Origin: Astrothelium macrocarpum
Taxonomy: Eukaryota > Ascomycota > Dothideomycetes > Trypetheliales > Trypetheliaceae
Assembly (NCBI GenBank): GCA_021030915.1
Contig: JAGEMR010000037.1
Span: forward strand, 177,206-241,205
Length of the DNA: 64,000 nucleotides
Reading direction: 5' to 3'
Shown here in pieces: positions 47,061 to 59,457 of the stretch. Both the position numbers and the translations under genes were made by a program. The first letter of the stretch is position 1; each line of letters opens with the position of its first letter. The notes beneath the pieces are model-generated. The model was given only the letters and a program-made list of their open reading frames with translations, was not told the DNA's origin and made no database searches.

Positions 47061-48036
47061 CCTCCTAGGAATGGTTGGGTTTCATATCTCCTGTCCTCTT
47101 GGATCCCATACGTCCAATTGACTTGGTCGACTCCGGGAGCTGGACTATGGCTTATTATCTTCCCTCACGTATTCGATATCTTACACGCGGCTGTTTTACT
47201 CTGAATTTCGCCTGTTGATACGCTTCGTATTACTGGCATATTATTAGGCGGTTGCTTGTTCCTCTCTAATGCTATTCAAATCTGGAACGATGTTATCGAC
47301 GCTCCTTTAGACGCGTAGGTCACCCAAACCACTTCACGCACAATTCCGCGCGGTGCTGTGTCCCGCGAGGCCGCCGCTTTCTTCACGATAGCTTAGACCG
47401 TTATAGTCTTGGCCTTCTTTCCGCCCCTACGCTGGCCATTGGGATGGCAGAGCTTCCTCTGGTCATTGCTAGCCATGGCTTTACACGCTTGGTATCCATT
47501 CGCCAAGCGTGTGTCGAATGGATACCAAGCGTGTGACGCATGATCCGCAAGTCTCCTTGGGTCTTGCACTCGCATAGGGGATACTAACAGGGGAACTGGC
47601 CACGGGTTTCAATCCATTGAAAGAAATTGAGAACCGCCCTGAGACTATTGGCGCAGTGCTCAGCTTATTCCTGGCTAACATGTTGTGGCCAATAATCTTT
47701 GACACCGTATATGCCCACGAGGACGTAGAAAACGACATCAAAGTCGGCATCAAAAGTATGGCGGTGTCACACCATGGCCAGGCCAAACCACTGCTCTGGA
47801 AGCTTGTTGCGGTGATGATTAGTCTGCTAGGCGCTTCTGGATATCTGAGTGATTTGGGCGCATCCTATCAGGTTCTATCGGTGGCGACGACGGGTGCCAT
47901 TCCCGGTGTAATGCTTGACAGAGTGCAACTCAATGACGCGGATAGCTGCGAGTGGTGGTTCGTGACTGAGTTTGGGTTTGTGGGAGGAGTAATCACGCGT
48001 GGACTGCTGAGCGAGTATGTGCTGAAAATGTTGTAG
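47061..48036 (+). pseudogene. UbiA-type membrane prenyltransferase pseudogene
   Basis: The plus strand reads an UbiA-like aromatic prenyltransferase: WIPYVQLTWSTPGAGLWLII, then NAIQIWNDVIDAPLDA (the NDxxD site that binds prenyl diphosphate-Mg), RGAVSREAAAFF, WYPFAKRV, and from 47617 FDTVYAHEDVENDIKVGIKSMAV (the second Asp-rich site). In-frame stops occur at 47202-47204, 47316-47318, 47394-47396 and 47575-47577. The middle two sit where Gln is likely (CAG to TAG) and the last where Trp is likely (TGG to TAG), both C-to-T or G-to-A. A 22-bp insertion at 47514-47535 shifts the frame. The gene cannot make a full enzyme. It suggests that a meroterpenoid- or prenyl-linked pathway once operated here. 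Confidence 0.82.
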
Positions 48037-48841
48037 AATTGACGGGGTAGAGCCTTGTCATCTAAGAGTTGGGCAGCTCACTGGCATTGGAGAGAATCCC
48101 ATCCTACCTAGAGGAGCACACCACCTTGTGCACGGTCCCACTGTATGCACACTTGTCACACCCAAATACAGCCTTTTCAACCTCTTATATTTCAACGATC
48201 AATAACGATATAAATATAATAAAAAATTATATTTTTAAAAATTTAAAAATTTATAAAATTAAATTCAAATCTGTCACAAATCTTTCGAAGAACTGACGTT
48301 CTGCCGAGGATTTGCCGGATCGGATCTCGGATCCCGACCTCCGACGCTAGTGGGTGTGGCCAGGTGGCCACCTGAACAGCTGAACAGGTGCCCCACCAAA
48401 TCTCCATAGCTGAATATTCGTTCAATAGCAATAATTTCCCATAATCAACATTATTACATCACCTATTGTTACTCTCTGAAAAATCAAATAAAATTATTAA
48501 AAAATTTTATTTTTATCCCAAAAAAAACTTTTATTAAAAAATAATTATACTTAATTTAAAAATATTGTTAAATTTTTAAGTGTTATTAATGAAAATTTAA
48601 ATTTAAAATATTATTAAAGGCCTCATATCATTGAAGACGCCAGTTCGATAGAGGACTATATTTGGCTTTAACGTGAAGCAGGCGATTCGTATTGCTGAAT
48701 AGTTTCACGAATTCAATCGAATCATGTCTTACTTTGGAAAGGGCCAATCAGTGCGTTATGTTACTTTAAAGCCATCAGCATTACATATGGGTATTTAAAA
48801 CATCAGAATTACAGTCACAGTCTTACTCCACCATCAGGCTC
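48037..48841. other. AT-rich RIP patches
   Basis: AT-rich at 48180-48265 and 48470-48625, separated by about 200 bp of normal composition. No gene and no element ends were recognised. This marks the right boundary of the biosynthetic region. Confidence 0.6.
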
Positions 48842-51800
48842 TTACCATAGTATCAGCCCGCACATTGCCACGCTCGCTAAGCTCATAGACCAAACACTCA
48901 GTCTTCCGCCCTCTATTCTCGCCGCTCCCGCTATCGTCGCTGTAGTAGTCGGCCTAAATCCCGAAGAAAAAGCGTCTCCACTACTCGCCAACGCTCCCGA
49001 CGCTGTTCCTGTCTCTGTACTTTTAGGAGTTGGAGCAAATGTAGTCTTGGTATCGTTCCCACCGACTACAAGCCCATCATGGCCGAAGCTTATAGTCTGC
49101 CCATCAACGACAGTCTCTGGTCCACCTTCTGTGATCGTAACTCCATCGACCAGAACTCGACTGGTGTAACCTGGCAAAGTCAATACCGTAAGAGGATCCC
49201 CATCTAGCGTTAGCGTAGCTTCTGTCTCTCCCGCTGCAGCAGACGAGAGAGCAATCATTGATCCATCAACGATAATGCCGGAAGACGCCGCGGAAAGCAT
49301 CAGGCCCTGTGTTGTTATTGGTGAATCGCCAAGTGTCATAGTCGTGACTTCGGAGAGTCCTATGTCAGATATGACCATGGCTTCTGTGCTACCTATATCG
49401 CTTTCTTGACCTATGTAGGTGTGCCTATTTACTGTAAAGACGGCTTCTTCTCCAAGCGCCTCCGAGCCGGTATTGATAGTAGAAAAGGAAACTGAGGATG
49501 CTGCCTGGTTTGAACCCTTGACAATAACCCCGCCTGGATGGGCGCTAATGGTATCTCCGTCGACGATAGCTGGTGGTGCACCAACAGTGAAATGTGTTCC
49601 GCCGATTTGGTAGACGCTACTAGATCCGAGTACTGGTGCAGCGGTGACAAATGACCCCTGAGAGCCGAGCGTGAGCAGTGCACCACTTTCCGCAGTTCCG
49701 AAACCCATTGTAGCACCAGCGGCCGAGAACAAAGACACGGTTCCCGCGCCATCTGAACTTTTGATAACAATACCAGAAGGTACCGCACTCACTATTGCGC
49801 CGCCAACTGCCGCTGGTGCACTGCCTGCTGTGAGGCTGAATGTGCCGACCCTGAAGACGTTTGAAGTTCCGAGAACAGGTGATGCGGTAATGGTCGAGGA
49901 GCCAATCGACAGCACTGTATATGGTTGAGGGCCAGAGCCAGAACCAGGTGACTGAGATTCAGGTTCTGCTGTTTCCAAGGCAGTAGTGGACATTGGGATG
50001 GGAAGGGTGGGTGAGCCCCTGATGACACTACCATCTGAAGGTACAGCTGTGTATTCGCTGATAACGGTTAATTCACTTGGATCAAGCGTTTGGCCGCTAA
50101 TGATGGTCTTGCTGGGACTCGGGGGATACATGGATATAGAGTGGCTGCTAATTGCACTAGTGGGTTCAGGATTCGGAGCAGGATCCATAGTAGATGTATT
50201 TGGATCTTGTGGGTCGCTGTCACTTCCTACCATTGACGACGGTGCGGCTACACTTGTGACAGTATTTCCACCACCATTGTTAGTGGTTGCGGAGATGAGA
50301 GTGACAGGATCAGAAGTTACAGGCGAGTGAGCAGACGGACCTGGCCGATTCCCAGTTACCGAAGAGTCTGTCATGATAGAAGGGATAAGACCGCCCAAAC
50401 TCGAGAGTTCCGCTGCTGGAATGCTGTAACTCATTTCAGGATCTGCAGAAGAAGCTAGTGGAACCCTGCTGGCGGAGACCACTGCCGGGGCAGAGTTATC
50501 AGAGCCAGGATCAGCGGAAGCAGGAAGTGGAGAAGCTATGATTGAGACGACAGAGTTTGTTGGGCTAGACAGTGGAACTGCAGTAGAAGTGTGTGGGATC
50601 GGTTCGGTGTGAGAGCTTTTCGCGGAAGATCCAGGGTACGAAGCTGGCAGTGAAGGCAGTGGATGGGGTTGCGTTGGGTGAGTTTCCTGAACAGGTGGGG
50701 TTGGACTGAGACTAAGACCCGGCGTAGGCTTCATGGTAGTGGCAAGAAAGGGGTCCGTGGGAGTTGCAGGAGCTGATTGTGGAACCAAGGCCGTTGGGGG
50801 ATCATACCAGAGATTATTGATGTCAGCATCCCAAAGCTTACACGAGGCCCATTGAGGTGCTAATTGAGTGAGCGTGTTGGGAAGGGCTAGAAGAGGCTTG
50901 TAATCATTGTAGATAGTGCATTGCGAAATGTTTCCGGTAGCTGTGAAGGCGCAATCATTGGCGCAACTGTAAGCACTCATTGGAATAGGATAATTGAGAT
51001 TTCGAAAATCAAGTGGACTTCCCATTTCTCCCAACAATCCAGAGTCATCGCCCCAACAGACTGTATGGACCTGTGAGGACGCTAGCGGAAGGATGTAGTC
51101 CGAGAAAGTAGGCCCAATTCTGTCCGAAAACCCATCGTAATGAGCATACAGTGTACTGATAGACAGGTATGCTGTACCGGATGTAAATGTGGTACCAAGA
51201 GTTTGGGCGATTACGAGAGATTGATTTGCCTGGACCATCGACTCGGGACCGCCGCTGTTGCTTGGCCGATTTGGTAGACTTGTAGCATTACAATTGTCAT
51301 TTGGATCACTTGCTTCCGGGAAGTAAAGTAGCTTAATGGGTCCTCCCGCAACAAGGCATGGATTGCCGAGATGTGCCGGATTATCGCAGAGCTTCAAGAG
51401 TGCTGTGTCATAAGTTTGCATGTTAGGTAGAGAAGCGTTATAGTAGAGCCACACGCAATCAGCCTGTGAAATGGTGCACATTGGCGCCGACGCGAGCGTA
51501 TGACCTACAGCAAGATCGTAGTACCCCCATACGAGCGTTGTTGTATTTGTAGTAGTCTGTGCAACTCGACTTGCGTTTACTCTTGTCCAGCCATCGCAAA
51601 GGGTATAAGGAGTTACATTGGTTGGAGTGCTTGTCGAAGAGTAGGAGTTGACCTGAGTTATAGTGGTATTGTATTCGATCAGCCCTGTAGTTTCGGTCCC
51701 AGTCTGAGTGAGGTAGCTGGAAGAATAGGCATTGTAAGAGCCTTGCCAAGACGATAAGGAGCAATAGCAGCCAATCACGTCTCTCTTTGCGGGATAGCTG

Positions 51801-52406
51801 TTAGCGGCAGTTGCACAGAATCTTTTTGGATCTGAGCTATTCTGGAGACTGAAGGCTATCTGTTCACTAGATGTGGATGAGATAGTCAGACTAGGAGGAG
51901 CCGTAGTGTTCTTGTTGCCTGGTTTTTGGCTTGGATTCACACTCAATGTCTCTGCCACAGTGGCATTCCCGGTTGTTGCGGTGCGTGTCGACTCGAACGA
52001 AGATCGTGGACCTCCAGGGGTGTGTGTGGTTGATGCTGATATATATGCACTCTGAGCATTTCCAGACCCCACAGTCGAGTCAATGATAGAGTAATTGCTG
52101 GACCCTGGACCATGGTTGATCACTGTAGGAGTGACAGAAATTGTTGAGGGTCCATCGATGCCCAAGCCATGAGCAATGTACTTGCCGATTCCATTGTTCG
52201 AAATTGAAGCGAGAGTGGTCGTCGGAGATCCAGAAGAAGCCGCCAATTCAGAGCCATTTGTGGCGATAAAGGCTGGGAGTACATTGCAGTCAGTTGAAGT
52301 CGCCCGTTTGGCATGAAAGGACTTCTATACCTAAGATGCCCTGTGTCAAAAGGTGACTAACAACAAATAGTACATGCAATCTTGGACGAGGCGAAACAGA
52401 TGGCAT
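48842..52406 (-). CDS. Large Ser/Thr-rich GPI-anchored-type cell-surface protein
   Basis: Two exons (52406-52331 and 52272-48842; 58-bp intron) encode 1168 residues. Exon 1 carries the signal peptide core LHVLFVVSHLLTQGILA, missed if only the long frame is read. An N-terminal Cys-containing globular region (GCYCSLSSW, CTISQADCVWLYY, CANDCAF) is followed by a Pro/Ser/Thr-rich stalk. Repeated modules follow, of the form ITASPVLGTSNVFRVG and AAPVLGSSSVYQIGGTHFTVG, then GGAIVSAVPSGIVI and DGDTISAHPGGVIV. A hydrophobic C-terminus (LSVWSMSLASVAMCGLILW) fits GPI attachment. The product is a wall or surface protein of unknown function, probably heavily O-glycosylated. Confidence 0.83.
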
Positions 52407-54154
52407 AATCAATATAGACTAGTGAGATGAAATGCTACGATCAGTGCCAACAACCGACCATGCTCAATTAGAATCAAATGAATAGAGGAACCGCAAAGTG
52501 AGAGAAGAATAATGAATACACAAGAACAGAGCAGATCCCACAGGTATTTCGGTGGTCGAAAGTGATGGAGTTAGAACGTGTGAGTAACATTTCGAAAAGG
52601 GGCGGTCGTCCCACCACGATTGTAGACTGTGCCTCAACTTCTCTAATCCCATTATATCTCTAAACTGTGCCTCAGTTTCTCCGGAGCGATTGTGCTGAAG
52701 AGGTGGTTGAGGCTTACATAGCGTCGTAACGCAAAAGGGACAAGGCGAGCGGCTATGCAGTGATTACCTACCGTACCTACCTAGGCGCGTCCGGCTGATA
52801 GGGTGGCGCGAAGTGAAACTAAGTGGGGCCTTTTAGCTATGTTCAAAGATCGCCACAAGGTACATTGACCCATCATTTCTTTGATTCTCGGACAGGATTG
52901 CAAGTTTGCTGGAGAATCATCCTATCAAAGTATGATCTGAGCCCTTGTCACGCTATCAACCAGCCGCGGCTAGATGCTGTAGCGCAATATGGCTTGCTAG
53001 CCAATGATAGGTACAATAATCAGCTTACCGCGGTCCGAGTATATTTCTTGGGGAGCTTTCGTCCAGAATTCTTGATTGCCTTGCATTGAGGCTCAGGCTG
53101 GCGCCTCATGAGGCTCAAAGCGACAGCTGCTCATGCATTTTTTTGCGTGCGTGGCCAAACTTCAGAAGGTCAGGGAACTTCGAGAGTGGTGGCTCGAGCA
53201 AGACGCCTTGAAAGGATGCATTATGAATTTCTCAGCGTCAATTTTACTTGTACTAACTAGGAATAGAATGGTAGGAGCCGGTCGGAAGCAGTCCCGATGA
53301 TCAGTGCGCGGTTTCGAAACATTCATCGCTGAAGTCTGGAAGTCCGTGCGTACACTTCAGCTTGGCCTTTACGCCGTACCCTGTCTCGAACACCGAACCG
53401 ATTGGGCGGAGGAATTGTGGTTTCATTGAATTATGCCAGATATTGCTGATCAACGAAATCAACAATTACAAGGGGAGGAAAGGAAGTATAGCGAGCTGCG
53501 ATGATTTTTTGCGAGTCCTATGCCATAGGTAGCGAAGGCCAGCAAGGCATGAGGGAAATGAGACAGAGGTCGCAAAGCCGAACCTCTTAGGTACCTTAGG
53601 CATGGACGAGAAGGAAAAGGTAGCGCCACTCATTCAGAACTCTAGAAGGCAGCTGTTGAAACGGAAAAACCATTTTCCTTAGTGTTCATAGCTCCAGTCA
53701 CATGTGGCACTATGTATAGTGTAACAATAATTGGTTTTTCATTCTCGACACCCATCTACTTCGATCTCGCTGACTCAGTGCGCCTCTCGATGACATGCAG
53801 CACCACCACATTCAAGATCTTACAGCGCAACTTGACTAGTTGCATCAGTTGGCATACGAGACATCACGGGCACACCGACAGGTGGGTACCTTACGGAAGG
53901 TGGCGGGGCTGCGGAGATGCCAGCCAGGCACCGCAGCTCTGGCTTGATAGCTCCCGCAACCTTCCAGGCATCTCATTCAACAAATCCAATTTCATTGATT
54001 TTATTCAATCCATTCACAATCTTGTCCTCAGCCTCAAGCAAGCTTTCATACGTCGCAGCTTCCAAGCAAGCAGACCTTGCTCGGTCCCTTGCCTAGTTTC
54101 AGCGCCTCACGTACTGGTCACGTAGCACAGAAGAACCAGTCGTTTTATTTCAAC
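52407..54154. other. Intergenic region
   Basis: About 1.7 kb of ordinary composition. Short frames, such as 52823-53089 and 53682-54125, lack domains and I do not support them as genes. The last 250 bp are pyrimidine-rich, as in fungal promoters, before the kinase start. Confidence 0.55.
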
Positions 54155-56122
54155 ATGGCGTCCGGAACGATGCCTTATCGGCAGCCCTATCGACAGCAGT
54201 CGCGACAAATGTCTACTGATCCTCACAATGAGCTCCGACCGGAGCTAGCTCATTACATTGGTATCGATGTCGGCACTGGAAGTGCTCGCGCATGTATCAT
54301 GAACGAGAAAGGCGACATTGTCGGCTTGGCCTCCGAAAACATTGGATTATGGCAGCCGGAGCCAGGTTACTATGTGAGTCGGACATTGAGAGAGAGGAGC
54401 GCAAACTCGAATCTCAATCAATTGACTCAAACTCCAGGAACAATCCACTACCAACATATGGCGGTGTATCTGCACCTCTGTTCAGCGTGCCATGAACCAG
54501 CACAACATTGATGGAAATACAATTCGTGGCATTGGCTTTGACGCTACCTGCTCGCTTGCAGTCTTCACTCACGACACAGATGAGCCCCAGTGCATTACGG
54601 GCCCGGATTTTTCCAATAAGGATGGAAATGATAGGAATGTTGTGCTCTGGCTGGATCACCGTCCCGTAGAAGAAACTCTCAAGATCAATGCCACTGACCA
54701 CAATTTGCTGAGATATGTGGGAGGCAAAATGTCCATTGAAATGGAAATCCCGAAAGTGCTGTGGTTGAAGAACAATATGCCCAAAAAACTATTCGATCGC
54801 TGCAAATTCTATGATCTTACTGATGCTTTAACTCATATGGCTACTGGCAATGAGACAAGAAGCTTCTGCAGCGTGACTTGCAAGCAAGGCTTCGTTCCAG
54901 TCGGCGTCGATGGTAGTGTAAAAGGGTGGCAGGAAGACTTCCTTAAAGAAATTGGTCTTTCGGACCTTTGCGAAGATAATTTCAAGAGATTGGGCGGTGT
55001 CAACGGGGTTGTAATACTCTCACTTAATTCCTTTTCATTTGATCATGGCTAACACAACCTTAGAATGGCAAATACCTTACTGCTGGCGAAGTTTGCGGTA
55101 CTCTTAGCGAAAAAGCCGCCGAAGACATGGGCCTGCCTGCAGGCATAGCCATCGGTAGCGGTGTGATAGATGCTTATGCTGGATGGATTGGCACAGTCGG
55201 TGCCAAAGTCCATTTGAGCACTCATGAACTAAGCGCGTCTGCGCCATCAAACGACGTCTCCCAAGCTTTTACCCGTCTGGCAGCTGTCGCTGGTACATCT
55301 ACTTGCCATATTGCCATGAGCGAGAAGCCTGTCTTTGTGAACGGCGTCTGGGGTCCGTACCGTGATGTTCTAATTCCCAACTATTGGCTCGCCGAGGGTG
55401 GTCAATCAGCTACGGGCGAGCTTCTGAAGCACGTGCTCGAAACTCATCCTGCATTCCAAGAAACCATGTCACTCGCAGAGACGTTCAATGCCAACATTTA
55501 CGATTACCTCAACGAGCATCTCCGTGAAATGGCAGAAAATGCCAATGCACCATCCGTCAGTTGGTTGGGACGACATTTTTTCCTCTACGGCGACCTTTTT
55601 GGCAATCGTAGCCCAGTTGCAGATCCTAATATGAAAGGCTCAGTCGTCGGTTTAAGCAGTGACCGCAGTATCGATGGCTTGGCACTCTACTATTATGCGA
55701 CCATGGAATTCATTGCTTTGCAGACCCACCAGATCATTGAGGTGATGAACAAAGCCGGCCATGTCATCAGCTCCATTTTCATGTCAGGATCTCAATGTCA
55801 AAACGATATTCTGATGCATCTCATGGCGACGGCTTGCGATATGCCCGTGCTAATTCCTCGTTACGTTCACGCGGCAGTGGTGCACGGTGCAGCCATGTTG
55901 GGTGCCAAGGCCGCAAGCACAGATAGGGATGGCAAGACGGAGCCGCTATGGAACATCATGGATCGAATGAGCAAGCCTGGAAAGACCGTTTGGCCAGACA
56001 AAGACGAGGGCCAGAAGAAGCTTCTCAAGGCCAAGTACAAGATCTTTTTGGAGCAGTGTGAGGGACAACAGAGATATAGAAAAGAAATCGATGAAGCGAT
56101 TGGGGATTGGAAGAAGAATTGA
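54155..56122 (+). CDS. FGGY-family carbohydrate kinase (YDR109C/D-ribulokinase-like)
   Basis: Three exons (54155-54373, 54438-55007, 55064-56122) join in frame to 615 residues. The family phosphorylates sugars or polyols with ATP. Visible marks are the phosphate-1 loop IGIDVGTGSARACI, GIGFDATCSLAVF, VLWLDHRP, GLPAGIAIGSGVIDAYAGWIG and the FGGY_C region with IFMSGSQCQND and VHGAAMLGAKAA. The sequence pattern is that of the FGGY pentulose-kinase group typified by yeast YDR109C and human FGGY, thought to act on D-ribulose. A 40-residue N-terminal extension rich in Gln/Arg is present. The gene is intact. Confidence 0.9.
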
Positions 56123-56367
56123 AGAGACAAGGAGAATCTTCGGAACATGAATATCAAGTGATTATGAAGGCAAATCTTGGGCTGTCTAGGTATGTTCAAA
56201 ATGTCGAAGGTGGTCTGCGCGCATGGCGTTTTGCGCTTGTCTCAAAGGCCGCCTTCAATAGAGTAGCTAAAAAATTTCAGTTAGCAAAAGGATAGATATA
56301 TCAACTATGTTGCGTGTGTACATTGAAACACTATATACAAGCGACGATTAGATTCTTGATATATCAT

Positions 56368-58177
56368 TTACAGCTTCGACTTGGGTGCATCTGCTCCTCT
56401 GGGATCTTCCGCTTTCTGCTTTGGTCCAGCAAGAGGATCGTAGTTGTGAATCGACAACGTATCGCTCGGGACGCCGGTAGTATGCATGCTCAACCCTCTC
56501 GTATCCACCATTGTCGGATTTAGCTGATCGACACTATTGCACCCAATCAACCTCATATTCATCTCCATCTCCTCTTTCAGCAACTAACAAGCACGTCAGC
56601 CTCACTCTCCACCAAAGCGACAACATTCAAAACACATATCAAACTCACCTGCATCGCGCGATCCACCCCAGGCAATCCATAAGCACTCATCGCGTACAAG
56701 AACGGCCTTCCAATCCCCACCCCCCTCGCGCCCAAACACAACGCCTTAATAACATCCGTCGCCCTCCTCACACCCCCATCCACAAAAATCTCAATACGAT
56801 CCTGCCACCCGCGCTCCCTCAACACAGGCATCACCTCCGCCAGCACCTCGATCCCGCTCCGCGCAAAGTCCAGCTGGCGCCCGCCGTGGTTGCTCAGCAC
56901 GACGCCCTGCACGCACCCGCTCTCGATGGCGCGCAGCACGTCCTCCACCCGCTGCACGCCCTTCAGCACGATCGGCATCCCCGTGATCGAGCGGAACCAC
57001 GGCAGGTCGGACCAGTTGAGACACGGGTCGATGAAGGACGAGATGGCGCGGGCGGCGCCTTGCGAGCGGTCGACGGAGGAGGAGTCGGAGGACTGCACGT
57101 TGGAGCCGACGTCGGAGAATTTGGAGCGCATGTCTTTTTCGCGGCGGCCGAGTTGCTGCGGGGAGGATGGGGTTAGTTGGTTTGCGGAGAGGGGTGGGAT
57201 GGGAGGGTAAGTAAGGGGAGCTTTAGGGGGGGAACGTACGGGTGCGTCGACGGTGATGAAGAGGCCTTTGCAGCCGCGCTTTTCGGCGTGTTGCACTATG
57301 CGCTTGGTGATGTCGCGGTTTTGGTTGACCTAAGGTGGTATAAGCCGAGCGTTCAAGATTGTGATTGGTCTGGTTGATGGGCATACGTAGAGTTGGAGCC
57401 ATTGGACTTGACCGCCTTCTGCAGCATCGACAATTTCATCGAATGAGCATGAGGCTAGTGTGGGAATCATCTGGATGACGTTATGCTTTCGTGCGCCTCG
57501 TGTGAGGACGACTTCTCCTTCTGGATTACCGAGTTTGCCCAATGCGGTTGCTGTGACGTAGAAGGGGATGTCGACTTTGCTGCCTAGCATGGTGGTGGAA
57601 AAATCAATCTTTCCGACGTCTTGGAGGATCCGGGGCCTGAACCAGATCTTGTGGTAGGCAGAGTGGTTTTCTCGCATTGTCTGTGCTGCCAGTCAGTATC
57701 CAACGGCAAAAAGGGAGCAATGGAGCTTTTGACAATTTCGTCGTCTGCACCACTCGAGTAATATGCCCAAGCCGTCTTCTTCATTATGTTCTTGGCAACA
57801 GCCTCAAAGTCCATAAGATTGTAGCATTGTTCGAGTATGGGCATCTTTGCTATTCTCTTTTGTCGTTCCTCTTCATCTGGGTCTTCCTCCTTCTCCTCCT
57901 TTTCCACCGTTTTCATGTCCACCTCGCCGAGGTGCTTACTTTGGTCAAGGTACTTGTCGAGTGTGTCTGGTGGATGAATGGGTTCGTATTCTTCGGTAGC
58001 ATCTTTGCCAGCATACTTGAGAATGATCTTTGGACCTCCAGGGTGCTCAGGTAGGAATTCGGTAACATCATATGCTTTGCCGTGTATAATGACCCAACAC
58101 GACTCTCGAGAATTGTGTTCGGCTATCTGCTCACCGGTGAGTTTCTGCTTCTGGGTATCGTTATTGTCACGGTTCAT
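56368..58177 (-). CDS. Flavocytochrome b2-type L-2-hydroxyacid (lactate) dehydrogenase
   Basis: Five exons (58177-57734, 57680-57387, 57329-57240, 57155-56649, 56583-56368) join in frame to 516 residues. An N-terminal cytochrome b5 domain (EFLPEHPGGPKIIL with heme-binding His, second ligand near EPIHPP) precedes an FMN-dependent TIM-barrel dehydrogenase: YYSSGADDE, ATALGKLGNPEGE, LYVNQNRD, PIVLKGVQ, SNHGGRQLD with catalytic His, and IFVDGGVRRATDVIKALCLGA. It oxidises L-lactate or a related 2-hydroxyacid and passes electrons to heme. No clear mitochondrial presequence follows Met 58177. An upstream in-frame Met (58279) would add a hydrophobic lead. Confidence 0.88.
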
Positions 58178-59457
58178 GATGAAAGAAGGGGAGGGAGGTC
58201 GGCTGGTCAATCGAAGGGATAGAGACCAAAGCCTAAAGAAGACGAGAAACACAAGAAGATGGAAATGCAGAGAAATCAAGCAAAGGCAAATTTCTAGACT
58301 AGTCTAGGTTATCTGACGCTAGATACATGGTGACGGGGAGTACTAATTGACTGGCTAGATCTCGGTATCGGGTCAGTGGAGAGAATGGGAAAATGCCGTT
58401 CTCACTACCCTACCCCACATGGATTAAAAAGATCCAACTGGCTCTAATGGCCAGATACGTTTAGACTTGAAGTCAGAGCCGCCTGACTGGTGGGGTGTTG
58501 CCACCAGTGCGGGACGGTACGCCATCGAGGCCAAGGCATTTTCAGGTGTGCTACTCGGCTATTGCTACACTGGTTTCAAACCCCGGATTTCAATACCCGA
58601 GGTTGTGCCGCACATTTGATTTCTCGTCCAATTATCATTACGACTTTTGCGCGAATCAGAATTCGTGTTCCAAACTGGATTTCTAGTTTCGGAAAATTTC
58701 CTGAGACTGCTTCTTTTTTTTTTTTTTTTTTTTTTTTTGGACAGATAATGCCAACAACAAGAGAGCTTTTTTAGAGTGATGAACGTGTGAGGTGAGATTT
58801 TGATGGCCACGTGATACAGCCGTGTTACCGTATCAAGCAAGCCGTTCAGGGCTGGTTAACCTTACGAGGAGGTCAGGGAGTAAACCGAGTTACTGTCTAA
58901 ATGACTGATCGAAAGCAAAGTAAGAAGATACTCGAGCATTCGAGAGGGTATTGCAATGGGCACGTTACTTAGCAGTGGATTTGGTAGCGGATTGAGGTAA
59001 TCTGTGTCTTAGTCGGCCGACGAGATGATTACCACGAGAATCATTGCGCGTAGATTAATTCCGGTGAAGAGTTTAGCGTACACAAATGAATGTCGCCTTA
59101 TCGAGATTGTACTGCAAGCGCAAAGTACCTTAATCGGACGCAGCTCGTGCGAGGTTCGGCACCGTTCGGGTTAGATCAGCCGACATGCAACGCGTTAAGA
59201 TTATCAGTAGCACGTGTAAGAGAAGGGTCTCCCTGCTATTCGTGGCTGCCTCGTCATCACCAGGTAAACATTGTTGTTGAGAGCCAATTTGCCCAATTGG
59301 CCCCTTATCCCATTTCTGCGCGTCCTGATCACAAGCAAGTGCCCAATAAGCTTGGCTCCGGATGTGTATAATGCAGATCATGCCTTGCGACTACCAGCCT
59401 TATTCTCAACCATCCTTTCTGTGATCTTACGACGTTGCCCTGCTACTTGTCTGTCTC
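58178..59457. other. Intergenic region with long poly-T
   Basis: Divergent promoter space between the flavocytochrome and the Rab-like gene. It contains a 22-base T run at about 58717-58738. No gene was recognised. Confidence 0.55.

Noticed and set aside
56511..57176. Plus-strand 221-codon frame over the flavocytochrome gene
   Set aside because: Mirror of the GC-rich flavocytochrome exon, rich in His/Arg/Pro, with no domain.
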